From NCBI GenBank assembly GCA_002409595.1, contig DHNQ01000027.1:1-64000 (forward strand): a stretch of DNA of 64,000 nucleotides, written 5' to 3'. This document shows positions 1-8,673 of the stretch, in pieces. Below the pieces are notes generated by a model. It was not told the DNA's origin, made no database searches, and saw nothing but the letters and a program-made list of their open reading frames with translations. The position numbers and the translations under genes are program-made. This stretch comes from Dysgonomonas sp. UBA5412. GTDB lineage: Bacteria; Bacteroidota; Bacteroidia; Bacteroidales; Dysgonomonadaceae. Each line of letters opens with the position of its first letter. The first letter of the stretch is position 1.

Positions 1-157
1 CCAAATGTTTTAGGGCTTTTTTTTATTCTTTTTTTAGTACTTTTTATTAATGTCCTACAAAACAAACACATACATTGTAATCTTTTTTAATGAAAAAGGG
101 AAAGGGCGTCACCGGGACAGGAGGTCGTGGAGGATTTGGTAGGTGATGGGACAGGTG
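1..157. other. Downstream flank of nth, no clear gene
   Basis: Positions 1-95 are T-rich with no convincing gene. Positions about 97-157 are noticeably more GC- and purine-rich on the plus strand than the surrounding DNA. On the minus strand this segment continues the nth frame after its TAG stop for 36 more sense codons, rich in proline, before a TAA at 47-49. I see no start codon or promoter that would make it a separate gene. Confidence 0.5.
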
Positions 158-829
158 CTACTGTTGGTCATGGTTAGGGGGTAGAGTTGGTGGAAATGCT
201 TGCGAATAATATTTACAAAATTGAGTTAATCCACATATTTCACATTTTGGTTTTCTGGCAAGACAAACATATCTACCATGTAATATTAGCCAATGATGAG
301 CTTTTGATAGATATTTAGTTGGTATATGCTTTACTAATTCTTTTTCGGTTTGCTCCGGAGTTTTAGAATTATTTGTCAATCCAATTCTATTCGATACTCT
401 AAAAACATGTGTATCAACCGGCATTGCAGGTTTATTAAAAACTACAATAAGCATAACATTGGCCGTTTTACGTCCAACTCCGGGTATTGATTCCAATTCT
501 TTTAATGTATCTGGTACTTGTCCACCAAAATCATTAACGAGTTTCTTAGCCATTCCCAAAAGATTCTTAGCCTTATTGTTGGGATAGGAGATGCTTTTTA
601 TATAATGATAGATAGCATCCGTTGTAGTAACAGCCATAACTTCTGGTGTGGGATATGCTTCAAATAATGCAGGAGTAACCATATTAACTCGCTTATCTGT
701 ACATTGGGCTGATAGTATAACTGCAATTAATAAATGAAAAGGGCTATTGTAATGTAATTCTGTTTCTGCGACAGGCATATTCTTGCTAAACCAGTCGATA
801 ACTCCTGCGTAACGTTCTTTTTTAGTCAT
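158..829 (-). CDS. nth: Endonuclease III (DNA glycosylase/AP lyase)
   Basis: Base-excision repair enzyme that removes oxidised pyrimidines and cleaves the abasic site. The helix-hairpin-helix motif PGVGRKTANVML holds the catalytic lysine K121, and the catalytic aspartate is D139 in PVDTHVFR. Four cysteines (C189, C196, C199, C205; spacing 6-2-5) form the [4Fe-4S] site. At 223 residues it has normal family length. The ATG start follows a long hairpin that separates it from the foldase gene upstream. The C-terminal tail after the cluster, PPTLPPNHDQQ, is proline-rich, and the proline-coding character continues past the stop codon. Confidence 0.96.
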   Translation of the reverse strand: MTKKERYAGVIDWFSKNMPVAETELHYNSPFHLLIAVILSAQCTDKRVNMVTPALFEAYPTPEVMAVTTTDAIYHYIKSISYPNNKAKNLLGMAKKLVNDFGGQVPDTLKELESIPGVGRKTANVMLIVVFNKPAMPVDTHVFRVSNRIGLTNNSKTPEQTEKELVKHIPTKYLSKAHHWLILHGRYVCLARKPKCEICGLTQFCKYYSQAFPPTLPPNHDQQ

Positions 830-850
830 AATATTTTCTTTTGATAGAAA

Positions 851-892
851 TTTAAACTCCCTTATAGATTCTAACCTATAAGGGAGTTTAAA
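851..892 (-). terminator. Long hairpin between foldase gene and nth
   Basis: Perfect 17-bp inverted repeat (851-867 with 876-892) around an 8-base loop. It lies 29 bases after the stop codon of the foldase gene. On the minus strand the 3' arm ends in GGGAGTTTAAA and is followed by ATTTC, a weak T-tract. It is probably a terminator or a 3'-end stabilising hairpin. Confidence 0.65.
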
Positions 893-920
893 TATAGTAA
901 ATATTTTTCTTTCGAAGCGT

Positions 921-3032
921 TTACCAGAATTTCACTCTGTTATCTTCTACTTTCATTTTATCTTTGAGAACTGATACTGCCTGAGACGTTACTTGATAAA
1001 AATTAGATTGTTTTATCTGTTGTTTTACTTGCACAGCATTGTATTCTTTAGCATCCTCTGTTCTGTTTGTTACAGAAAGGGTATATACTCCAGATTTCCC
1101 TTTTAAAGGTCCTTCTACCTTATTCGGTTGTCCATCTTTAGCATATACATTTATTATTGGTTCATAACCAACTCCTGACAGATTATTGGTTTGGAAGGAA
1201 ACAAAGTTTACTGTATCAACCTTTCCTGCCACTTGTTGTGCATAAGCATCTAGCGAGGTCAAATTTTTAGATTTTAAATCTGCTATCATTTTTTCAGCTT
1301 TCTTGTCATTTATTAATTCTGCTTTCAGAGCGGTAGAAACTTCAGACAATGGCATATAATCTCCTTTTATTTCGCTTTTTATAACGGCAATAATACGTTT
1401 GTCTGACATATCAAATTTCTTGACAGAACCAACTTTCTCATTGAAAGCCCAATGTATTACTTGGCGTGAACCCGTAGCTTGTCCCAAAGCAATTTCTGCC
1501 GGCGAAATTAATGCATCTGCAACTATACTATAACCCTTGGTTTGAGCTGCTTTATCAAAAGTTTCAGCATTACCGTTTTCGCTAACAAATTGATTCAATT
1601 CATTGTCTATTCCGTTCTGAGTCTTATCACTTATCATTACAGGCATCTGAACTACGGCTAATTTTACTTTTGCGACAGGATTTGTTTTATCGGCAATGCG
1701 TACTAACTGCATTTGTCCTCCGACAGATAGTTTCAAGACCTCTCCTTTTGGAGCAGCAAAACATTCTTTTGCTATACCTGCACTGGCTAGCATCATTTCA
1801 TTTACCCAACCTAATTCACCTCCATTAGATCCCGGCATAACTTCATCCGCTAAGGCAGAGAAATCTTTTCCTCCTTTTAGTACTGTTTGTAAGCTATCAA
1901 TTATATGGCTGGAAGTTTTTTCATCTAAGCCTTGAGGTAATGGTATGATTTGCAATTTAATTGAATCTGCAGCATTGGCTCTGTCTACTAATTTGTACAT
2001 TAGGTAAGACTGTCCACTGCGTATAGGTCCATATACATCACCTATTGAAGCTCCTTGTACAAATGTCTTAGCTTCGGCTGGTAGTGACGACACAGCCATA
2101 AATGCGTCTACGTATGGATTTGCTGAATATTCACTTACTATTGCAGTTGGATTTTCCGCAGATTTTAGTTTTTCGAATACAGCGTTCATTTCTTGTTCTA
2201 CAACAGCGTAATCTTCATCGCTAGGAACTACATCTTTTATGAAATAAGATATTTTACGCAATTCGGTATCCAATTTGTAGTTATTTTTACGTAAATCATA
2301 TAATGTTTTGATGTCTTTGTCTGACACTTGAACTGTAGAATCAGGCAATGTAGAATATTTCTGAACGACATATGCAATGTCAGCTACATTTTTGGAATCT
2401 TCAAATGAGGCTTTAGCTTCTGTATCGCTAACTAAAACAGAGCCTGCAACTAATGATGAGTATTTTTCTTCGAGACGTTGGTATTTCATCATATTTTGAA
2501 TGAATGCCCAAATTTCTCTTCTAGCCATTATTTCTGATCTGTTTGGTTCTTCTAAAGTTGTAGGATCTTGATTAATGGTTGATAGAAACTGCATTAAATA
2601 AGCTTTGTCAAATTGCCCTGTTTGAGGATTTGCAAATAATGGTATTTGATATAGGATAGGAGCAACGGTGTTGCCGTATACCATATCGGATAATTCTTCT
2701 TTTGTTACTTCAAGTCCTAATTTTTCAGCTTCTGCATCAAGAATCTTTTCTTTTACCATTTGCTGATAAACCATCTCTCTGATTTGAGATGTGGTAAATT
2801 CATCTAATGAATTTTGATTGGACATTATTTTCTGAAAGTTTTCCCATTCAGCAATTCTGTCAGAATATTCTTTTGTTGTAATAACGTCTCCATTCACGAC
2901 AAAAGCTTTATCTCTCATCTTGTTGACAAAAGTTGTCACTTCTCCCCATGGAAATACAAAGGCCAATAAACCTACGGCAATTATACCTACCAATAGAGTA
3001 GACTTACTTCTAATTTTCTGTAATGCAGCCAT
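921..3032 (-). CDS. PpiD/SurA-like peptidyl-prolyl isomerase, membrane anchored
   Basis: Predicted periplasmic foldase for outer-membrane and secreted proteins. Residues about 12-30 form one N-terminal membrane segment (LLVGIIAVGLLAFVFPWG), followed by a SurA-type N-terminal chaperone region to about residue 200. A degenerate parvulin-like region follows at about 255-350, and a better parvulin domain at about 355-450 containing SALADEVMPGSNGGELGWV. At 703 residues it matches the long PpiD-like proteins of Bacteroidales. It lies downstream of an outer-membrane protein gene and lptC on the same strand, which fits a role in envelope assembly. The ATG start is preceded by an A/T-rich leader without a clear Shine-Dalgarno site. 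Confidence 0.9.
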   Translation of the reverse strand: MAALQKIRSKSTLLVGIIAVGLLAFVFPWGEVTTFVNKMRDKAFVVNGDVITTKEYSDRIAEWENFQKIMSNQNSLDEFTTSQIREMVYQQMVKEKILDAEAEKLGLEVTKEELSDMVYGNTVAPILYQIPLFANPQTGQFDKAYLMQFLSTINQDPTTLEEPNRSEIMARREIWAFIQNMMKYQRLEEKYSSLVAGSVLVSDTEAKASFEDSKNVADIAYVVQKYSTLPDSTVQVSDKDIKTLYDLRKNNYKLDTELRKISYFIKDVVPSDEDYAVVEQEMNAVFEKLKSAENPTAIVSEYSANPYVDAFMAVSSLPAEAKTFVQGASIGDVYGPIRSGQSYLMYKLVDRANAADSIKLQIIPLPQGLDEKTSSHIIDSLQTVLKGGKDFSALADEVMPGSNGGELGWVNEMMLASAGIAKECFAAPKGEVLKLSVGGQMQLVRIADKTNPVAKVKLAVVQMPVMISDKTQNGIDNELNQFVSENGNAETFDKAAQTKGYSIVADALISPAEIALGQATGSRQVIHWAFNEKVGSVKKFDMSDKRIIAVIKSEIKGDYMPLSEVSTALKAELINDKKAEKMIADLKSKNLTSLDAYAQQVAGKVDTVNFVSFQTNNLSGVGYEPIINVYAKDGQPNKVEGPLKGKSGVYTLSVTNRTEDAKEYNAVQVKQQIKQSNFYQVTSQAVSVLKDKMKVEDNRVKFW

Positions 3033-3138
3033 TTAGTTAATAATTATTTTTTATGTTGTTTACTTTAAATTTTGCATATATAACTTTCAGGGCACGAAGA
3101 TAATAAATTGGGATTGAATTTCATTCATATTTAAGGCA

Positions 3139-3762
3139 TTATTCTATATTTTCCCCTTCTCCGCCCTCGTCTTCTTTGACATATATAATTGTTTTACCAG
3201 TAGATGCTTCTCCCACATTCTTAAATTCGTATTCAGTCATCTGCTGATTTAATTCAAAACCTCCACGCCCTTGTAAAATACCTTTATCAGGACGATCTAT
3301 TGTCACTAATTTATCTGAATATATTTTTTCCTTTTGTTGATTCCAAAACAATTCTTCACTGGCAAATGTTTCTCCCAATCTATTTGTTACGTAAACATTT
3401 CCTTTAAATCTCCATAATTTTTGAGATGTGTAATTCCATGCGGTATCTGCTTTCACTGTAACTACAACCTTAAATGTACTATCAAATTGCTCGAAATAAA
3501 AGCCTCTCGGATAAAGCCAATGCGGATCTTTAGCTTGCTCAAATATATCCCAAGTCTTAGCTACAATTCGATAGCGAATGATTCCGGAATCAGAGATTAA
3601 CATATCAACACTATCTGTACTCATGGTAGGTACTGTTTCTTTATCATATTTAAAGTTAACAGATGATGTTGAATCTTTTTTACATGAGGCGAATAGGAAA
3701 GGCAGGGCAAATAACATAATTGCCAACATTAACAAAAGGATCTGTTTACGACCTAACTTCAT
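3139..3762 (-). CDS. lptC: LptC-like LPS-export lipoprotein
   Basis: Predicted bitopic or lipid-anchored component of the lipopolysaccharide transport bridge, taking LPS from LptBFG and passing it to LptA. The start at 3762 gives MKLGRKQILL, a hydrophobic stretch and a lipobox FASC with C27. The body is beta-rich with the OstA/LptC-like pattern (for example DKLVTIDRPDKGILQGRGGF). A longer start at 3801 is possible but falls inside a hairpin, so the internal ATG is preferred, giving 207 residues. Its neighbours are an outer-membrane protein gene upstream and the PpiD-like foldase downstream, all on the minus strand. Confidence 0.85.
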   Translation of the reverse strand: MKLGRKQILLLMLAIMLFALPFLFASCKKDSTSSVNFKYDKETVPTMSTDSVDMLISDSGIIRYRIVAKTWDIFEQAKDPHWLYPRGFYFEQFDSTFKVVVTVKADTAWNYTSQKLWRFKGNVYVTNRLGETFASEELFWNQQKEKIYSDKLVTIDRPDKGILQGRGGFELNQQMTEYEFKNVGEASTGKTIIYVKEDEGGEGENIE

Positions 3763-3793
3763 CTTATAAATACAAATCTTATAAAAAACAGTG

Positions 3794-3816
3794 AGCCTCA
3801 ATAGTTAATTGAGGCT
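3794..3816 (-). terminator. Intergenic hairpin before lptC
   Basis: A 9-bp inverted repeat (3794-3802 with 3808-3816) lies between the outer-membrane protein stop and lptC. On the minus strand it is preceded by an A-rich run and followed by TCACTGTTTTTT, so it could be a partial terminator or a processing hairpin. It also argues against the longer lptC start, which would lie inside the stem. Confidence 0.5.
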
Positions 3817-3839
3817 TTTATCTTTTTGGTAAATAACTG

Positions 3840-5144
3840 TTATTCAACTTTTCGGCGGAAGAACCAAAGCTCGTTTATATTCACATTCAACGAAACTCCA
3901 AAATATTCTTCACTAATCATATTACTAAATTTGGGTTTCAACTTCTTATACTCAAAGTTAAGATTCAAATATGATATTCTACCTCCAATATTATCTTTGA
4001 TAGGTAAACCAAATCCCACGGTTGCTCCATATTCTTTATACCCATCTATGTTTCCGGCATTGTCTATTGCATTCAAATAGGAATTGCTATAATTTACACC
4101 TCCTCTGAATTTCATTTTCTTAAAATAGCTTCTATCATATGGGTCAGCTATATATTCTATACCGGCACTATATTTCCAACGATCGTTAAAACGATCTTTC
4201 GATTCAAGTCCGTCATTCATATACGAACTGTATTTAACATCTTCCCACTGTTGATAGGTTACATCTGCTCCAAAAATAATCCGATTCTCCTTGTTGATCG
4301 TAAAACCTAAACCATAAGTATTAGGTATTCCCGCATCAACACCGTTGTAACGGATTGTATCTCCTTGCACCAATGCACTATTAGATGATTGATACAAATA
4401 ACGTAAATTCTCGTAATTCGCCTTAGAGTTTATTTTTGGGGAGAATACACCACCAATAGTCAATGTTTTATCTTTGCCAATAGGCATTTCATATTGAAGT
4501 CCTATATCAAATTTAGCAGCTTTTATAGTCAACTCTGTATTGTCTGTAGACAGATAAGTTCCTGATCCTGATATTGCTGGTAAGCTTCTAACATGGTCGA
4601 TTGTACCAAAAAGGAATGAAGCATTAGCTCCAACGGAGAGTCCTTTTAATGGAGTAAGATAACCTAAGCCGGCATATACCTGACTAAGTCCGCCACTACC
4701 TGAAAAAGATTTTAAATATGTTACAGATCCATTTGTTTCTGTACTACCAAATTTATAACCGACTGAAGAGTATGGTAAAATACCGAAGCTTAAGCCTAAA
4801 TTCTTTTTAATGGGAATTAAGATTGTAATATAATCCAATCCACCGTTATATTTATTTTCAGAATTAGAGCCGTCGCTGAGTTTTCCTTTATTAAAAGTCA
4901 CTCCCATATCAAAAAGGAACGTGAGGGAATCGACTCTTGAATATGATGCCGGATTCATCGGGTTAGCACTTTGACTATTACGAAGTCCGTATCCGATACC
5001 TCCCATAGATTTGGATGGACCAACAGCCTGATCTCTTAATATTCCATAACCATATCTACTGTAAGGAGAATCTGTCTGAGCACTCAAAAAGTTTACAATA
5101 CAAGCCAATAAGGCTATGATAAGAAATTTTTTATTCTTTAGCAT
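3840..5144 (-). CDS. Outer-membrane beta-barrel protein
   Basis: A signal peptide (MLKNKKFLIIALLACIVNFLSAQ) is followed by SPYSRYGYG and a glycine- and aromatic-rich body with alternating strands, typical of a porin-like barrel of about 14 strands (434 residues). It resembles the conserved Bacteroidales protein found beside lptC, distantly like OmpP1/FadL transporters, but the cargo cannot be read from sequence. The C-terminus (NINELWFFRRKVE) lacks a simple terminal phenylalanine. It is the first gene of the minus-strand group with lptC and the foldase, which suggests an envelope role. Confidence 0.75.
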   Translation of the reverse strand: MLKNKKFLIIALLACIVNFLSAQTDSPYSRYGYGILRDQAVGPSKSMGGIGYGLRNSQSANPMNPASYSRVDSLTFLFDMGVTFNKGKLSDGSNSENKYNGGLDYITILIPIKKNLGLSFGILPYSSVGYKFGSTETNGSVTYLKSFSGSGGLSQVYAGLGYLTPLKGLSVGANASFLFGTIDHVRSLPAISGSGTYLSTDNTELTIKAAKFDIGLQYEMPIGKDKTLTIGGVFSPKINSKANYENLRYLYQSSNSALVQGDTIRYNGVDAGIPNTYGLGFTINKENRIIFGADVTYQQWEDVKYSSYMNDGLESKDRFNDRWKYSAGIEYIADPYDRSYFKKMKFRGGVNYSNSYLNAIDNAGNIDGYKEYGATVGFGLPIKDNIGGRISYLNLNFEYKKLKPKFSNMISEEYFGVSLNVNINELWFFRRKVE

Positions 5145-5529
5145 TATACTTCAATATACGATTTAAATTCTTTCAAAACTTGAGATACATCTATCATTTT
5201 AAATATTACTGTAAAACTATATAATATATCTTTCGTATGCTATTAATGACAACAGTTTATAAACAACTTTTTCTGATAATTATTATCCAGATAGTTTAAA
5301 AACTTTATACAAACATCTTAGGATAACCCTTTATATATCTAATAAAGAGACGTTTTGATCTCATCGTATTTAATACAATATTAAATTGGCTTAAAATCAG
5401 ATGAAATTTGTGCAAAGTAAATTAAAAAAACTCAGTTAACCGTCTATTTAAATAAAATGTCATATTTTTTTTGCCTTAAAAAGGTTAATTATCCTTATTT
5501 TAATACCTTTGTGATTGATATAGGCTTCA
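5145..5529. other. Divergent intergenic region
   Basis: Very AT-rich 385-base spacer between the outer-membrane protein gene (minus) and the exosortase gene (plus). The only clear signal is the -7 box just before the exosortase gene. I found no matching box for the minus-strand gene and no small ORF that I would defend. Confidence 0.5.
5504..5511 (+). promoter_or_regulatory. -7 promoter box of exosortase gene
   Basis: TACCTTTG fits the Bacteroidota -7 consensus TAnnTTTG and predicts a start about 12 bases before the ATG at 5530. No TTTG lies at the ideal -33 distance; the nearest, at 5470-5473, is 30 bases away. Confidence 0.55.
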
Positions 5530-6237
5530 ATGAATTGTAAGACGGACAACCATATATTATCTGTTGCAGAAAAGCTAAAACCATTTAAAGACATTATCTG
5601 GTTTTTATGTTTATTCCTAATTTTTGAATTTGTATGGAAACTTTGTGTCCATCAAGGAGATGATGAGCGAATACTATTGGTATTGGGTAAAGATCTCACT
5701 GCATATACAGAAGGAATGAACCTATGGACAGCTAAGACTGTATATTGGTTGATACATGATGTATTAGGCTATCATAATTTCTATATTAATGGCATAACTC
5801 TTTATTTTGAGAATTCTATTTTCATAGACATCATTTGGGGATGTACCGGACTAAAGCAATATCTGATGTTTACATTCATTATGCTATTTTATTTCGGTCC
5901 GGCAAAGAAGAAATTATGGTATATTCCACTATCCTTAGCTATTCTTTTATTGATAAATATTATCAGGCTGGTCATCATCATTCTGATAATAAAACAGCCT
6001 TTTCCAGAATGGTTCATATCTGTCAACGAGTGGTATAATAACCGCACATGGGTCAACTCTCCGGAATGTTATTTACAATTTTACGAAGATTGGTTCAACA
6101 TATTCCATCGGGATATATTTGTATGGATATATTATGATGGTGTAATCTTCGTTCTATGGCTTATATGGGAAGAAAAGATAAGGAAGCCATATTTGAGAGC
6201 CATTCAAAAGAGAAACAAGAACAGCCGTTATACCTAA
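5530..6237 (+). CDS. Exosortase/archaeosortase-family membrane protease
   Basis: Polytopic membrane protein of the exosortase family, cysteine transpeptidase-like enzymes that process proteins carrying a C-terminal sorting tail. The expected triad is visible: C105 in WGCTGLKQ, R146 in NIIRL and H193 in FHRDIF. There are about five to six hydrophobic segments in 235 residues, near the compact size of the family. No protein in this window carries an obvious PEP-CTERM-like tail. The nearest neighbour is a convergent membrane glycosyltransferase gene whose end lies 8 bases away. Some Bacteroidota exosortases are linked to glycan or exopolysaccharide loci, so a joint role is possible but inferred. 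Confidence 0.82.
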   Translation: MNCKTDNHILSVAEKLKPFKDIIWFLCLFLIFEFVWKLCVHQGDDERILLVLGKDLTAYTEGMNLWTAKTVYWLIHDVLGYHNFYINGITLYFENSIFIDIIWGCTGLKQYLMFTFIMLFYFGPAKKKLWYIPLSLAILLLINIIRLVIIILIIKQPFPEWFISVNEWYNNRTWVNSPECYLQFYEDWFNIFHRDIFVWIYYDGVIFVLWLIWEEKIRKPYLRAIQKRNKNSRYT

Positions 6238-6245
6238 TACAATTA

Positions 6246-7415
6246 TTACTTCCGTCGATATCCTTTTCTATATCTGGTCTTAAACCTGAAATTATAGATA
6301 GGCTGCAAAATATCCAGAATTATCAGAGAAAAATAAAATTTACCTGAGCAAAAATATTTAGCTGCCTTATTGATCACAATTAATTGTGTCGCTAAGCGCA
6401 TCAGAAAAAAAAGAATGGCTACGCCCAAGAACACCCAATGTTGGATCATAATACTATACACACAGGCTAGTATAAATATCAGATAGAAAAAGTATCTACT
6501 TCCTGCTTCGAAACAAAAAAGGCTCGGAGCTGAACTCTTAAAGAAAGACTTGGCAATGGAATAAAATTTCTTTAGCTTTCGCCATAAAGAAAATCTTTCG
6601 ATCCGTGTTTCAACAAAACTATCAGGAAATATGGATACAGCAGTATTATTTGCAGTAGCAATCTGATTGATAAAAACATCTTCTCCATTTTCCAGATTAA
6701 GATATGAGGCAAAACCCTTATTCTCAAAAAAGAGATGCTTACGGAATGCAATATTACGATATGTCCCGGTAAACGGTTTGCCTTTTATAGCCATCGACAA
6801 ATATTGCATACTGAATATATGGTTATCAAAACGTGCTATTCTATTAAAAAATTTATCCGTTTTAGAAATAAACGAATAGCCCAATACGATATCTTTATCT
6901 TCTGACATTTCACTCATTAAAGAAGATATCCATTGGTTTGATACAGGTTTAGAATATGGTTCTATAAATAATAAAACATCGCCTTTAGCAGCTTTAACGC
7001 CAATGGTTAGTGCTAATTTTCGACGTCCGAAAGCTTTATCATTAGAATATGGCAGATAGGTATGATATAAATTGGGATTATTCTGCTTCAATGATTGTAA
7101 CAGTACATCCGTTTCGTCAGTCGATCCGTTATTGACGACTATAACTTCAAAATCGGGATAATCCTGAGCTAAAATCAAAGGGAGGTTATCCGATAAGTTG
7201 TCAGCTTCGTTTTCCGAAGCTATTATAACAGATACTTTGGATTTATAAGATGACGATAGAGAAGGATCTTTCTCTCTTTTTCTTGCATAAGAATATGGTT
7301 TTCTATAATAAAATATCAAGAAAAATATTTGTACCAGAAAAAAGACAAACAATAAAGTTATAACCGCAATTTCCTCTTTAGTAAAAGTCAAAGAGGTTAA
7401 TATCTGTTCTACCAT
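6246..7415 (-). CDS. Membrane-bound family 2 glycosyltransferase
   Basis: A GT-A fold glycosyltransferase. After an N-terminal membrane segment (ITLLFVFFLVQIFFLIFYY), KVSVIIASENEADNL opens the nucleotide-sugar domain, VIVVNNGSTDETD follows, and FIEP replaces the usual DxD region. Two to three membrane helices lie near the C-terminus. It probably adds a sugar to a lipid- or membrane-linked acceptor, donor unknown. I prefer the ATG at 7415 (389 residues), because the longer TTG start at 7472 falls in the loop of the lysA terminator. A -7-like TAATTTTG (7419-7426, minus) sits just upstream of this ATG, which might mean a very short leader. Confidence 0.82.
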   Translation of the reverse strand: MVEQILTSLTFTKEEIAVITLLFVFFLVQIFFLIFYYRKPYSYARKREKDPSLSSSYKSKVSVIIASENEADNLSDNLPLILAQDYPDFEVIVVNNGSTDETDVLLQSLKQNNPNLYHTYLPYSNDKAFGRRKLALTIGVKAAKGDVLLFIEPYSKPVSNQWISSLMSEMSEDKDIVLGYSFISKTDKFFNRIARFDNHIFSMQYLSMAIKGKPFTGTYRNIAFRKHLFFENKGFASYLNLENGEDVFINQIATANNTAVSIFPDSFVETRIERFSLWRKLKKFYSIAKSFFKSSAPSLFCFEAGSRYFFYLIFILACVYSIMIQHWVFLGVAILFFLMRLATQLIVINKAAKYFCSGKFYFSLIILDILQPIYNFRFKTRYRKGYRRK

Positions 7416-7455
7416 TATCAAAATTAAGCGTAAGTAAGGTATTGTGTGAAAAAGC

Positions 7456-7482
7456 AAGAGCCATATATTCAATACGGCTCTT
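7456..7482 (-). terminator. lysA terminator
   Basis: On the minus strand a 7-bp stem AAGAGCC/GGCTCTT with a 13-base loop is followed by GCTTTTTC, 20 bases after the lysA stop. It separates the lysine operon from the glycosyltransferase gene. Confidence 0.75.
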
Positions 7483-7501
7483 GGAATATATTGTTATTTT
7501 A

Positions 7502-8659
7502 TCAAATCTTGTCTGAATAGTAAGGTTTAGGCAATTCTCGACAATTATATTGAGAAGCCATAATCTCACCGTATGCTCCGGCTGTACGCAATACTAATAA
7601 ATCGCCACGTTGAGTTTCGTTCAGTTCGTAATCTTTTACAAACACATCTGACGATTCACAAATAGGACCGACTACATCATATTTCTTTGCTGGCAGATCA
7701 GACGATATATTCTCTACTTTATGATAAGCTTGATACAAAGCTGGACGGATAAGATCTGTCATTCCAGCATCTACAATAGCAAAAGTTTTACTTTCACCAT
7801 GCTTCACATAAGTAACACGAGTTACTAACGAACCACATTGAGCCACAATTGATCGACCAAGTTCGAAATGTGCAATCTGTCCTTCTCTTAATTTTAGGTT
7901 CTTATTAAATAAAGCAAAATAGTTTTGAAAATCGGAAATAGGATTTTCGTCCGGATTTTCGTAATCTACACCCAAACCGCCTCCAACGTTAATATGTTCT
8001 AGTTTCAAACCTCGTGCTTCGAAATAATCCTGAAGTTTATTCACTCGTTCACATAGAGGTTCAAATACTGTAACATCTTCTATTTGTGAACCTATATGGA
8101 AATGAATACCTATTACTTTTATTGCTTTTAAAGAACTTAGTTTATCCAACACTTCATCAAGATGAGCCATTGCAAAACCAAATTTATTCTCGTTCAATCC
8201 TGTTGTTATATACTCATGAGTATGTGCATCAACATTCGGGTTTATTCTTAAAGCAACCTGAGCCAATTTTCCTTTCTTATGAGCTAACTCATTTATGACT
8301 TCAAGCTCAGGTAAAGACTCAACATTGAAACAGAAAATATTAAGATCAAGCGCCAAATTAATTTCTTTATCAGTCTTGCCTACTCCGGCAAAAACAATTT
8401 TGGAAGCAGGAAAGCCTGCATTTACAGCAGCTTTCACTTCATTTCCGCTTACACAGTCCACTCCAAATCCTTCGGAAGCCATTACTTCCAATATCCTGCG
8501 GTTTGCATTGGCTTTTACTGCATAATGCTGAACGAATCCATATTTTTTAGTTTCTTCTTTTACGATTTTCAAAGTTCTTTTCAACAAATCCATATCGTAA
8601 TAATAAAAAGGCGTTTCGATACCTTTTAGCTTGTCAACAGGAAAATTTCCTTTTGTCAT
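7502..8659 (-). CDS. lysA: Diaminopimelate decarboxylase
   Basis: PLP enzyme catalysing the last step of lysine synthesis, meso-diaminopimelate to L-lysine. The PLP-binding lysine is K49 in YAVKANANRR. Also visible are HFHIGSQI, the phosphate-binding glycines in NVGGGLGVDY, ELGRSIVA, and GPICESSDVF, which supplies the cysteine-glutamate pair from the partner subunit. At 385 residues it is of normal length. It follows lysC by 14 bases on the same strand, so the two form a lysine-synthesis operon, closed by a terminator hairpin. Confidence 0.95.
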   Translation of the reverse strand: MTKGNFPVDKLKGIETPFYYYDMDLLKRTLKIVKEETKKYGFVQHYAVKANANRRILEVMASEGFGVDCVSGNEVKAAVNAGFPASKIVFAGVGKTDKEINLALDLNIFCFNVESLPELEVINELAHKKGKLAQVALRINPNVDAHTHEYITTGLNENKFGFAMAHLDEVLDKLSSLKAIKVIGIHFHIGSQIEDVTVFEPLCERVNKLQDYFEARGLKLEHINVGGGLGVDYENPDENPISDFQNYFALFNKNLKLREGQIAHFELGRSIVAQCGSLVTRVTYVKHGESKTFAIVDAGMTDLIRPALYQAYHKVENISSDLPAKKYDVVGPICESSDVFVKDYELNETQRGDLLVLRTAGAYGEIMASQYNCRELPKPYYSDKI

Positions 8660-8673
8660 CTGGGGGTTAAGAA

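Noticed and set aside
851..892. 17-bp hairpin as a small RNA gene
   Set aside because: Position right after a stop codon and lack of a promoter fit a 3'-end hairpin better.
7416..7472. Longer TTG start of the glycosyltransferase
   Set aside because: It lies inside the lysA terminator loop; an ATG is available at 7415.
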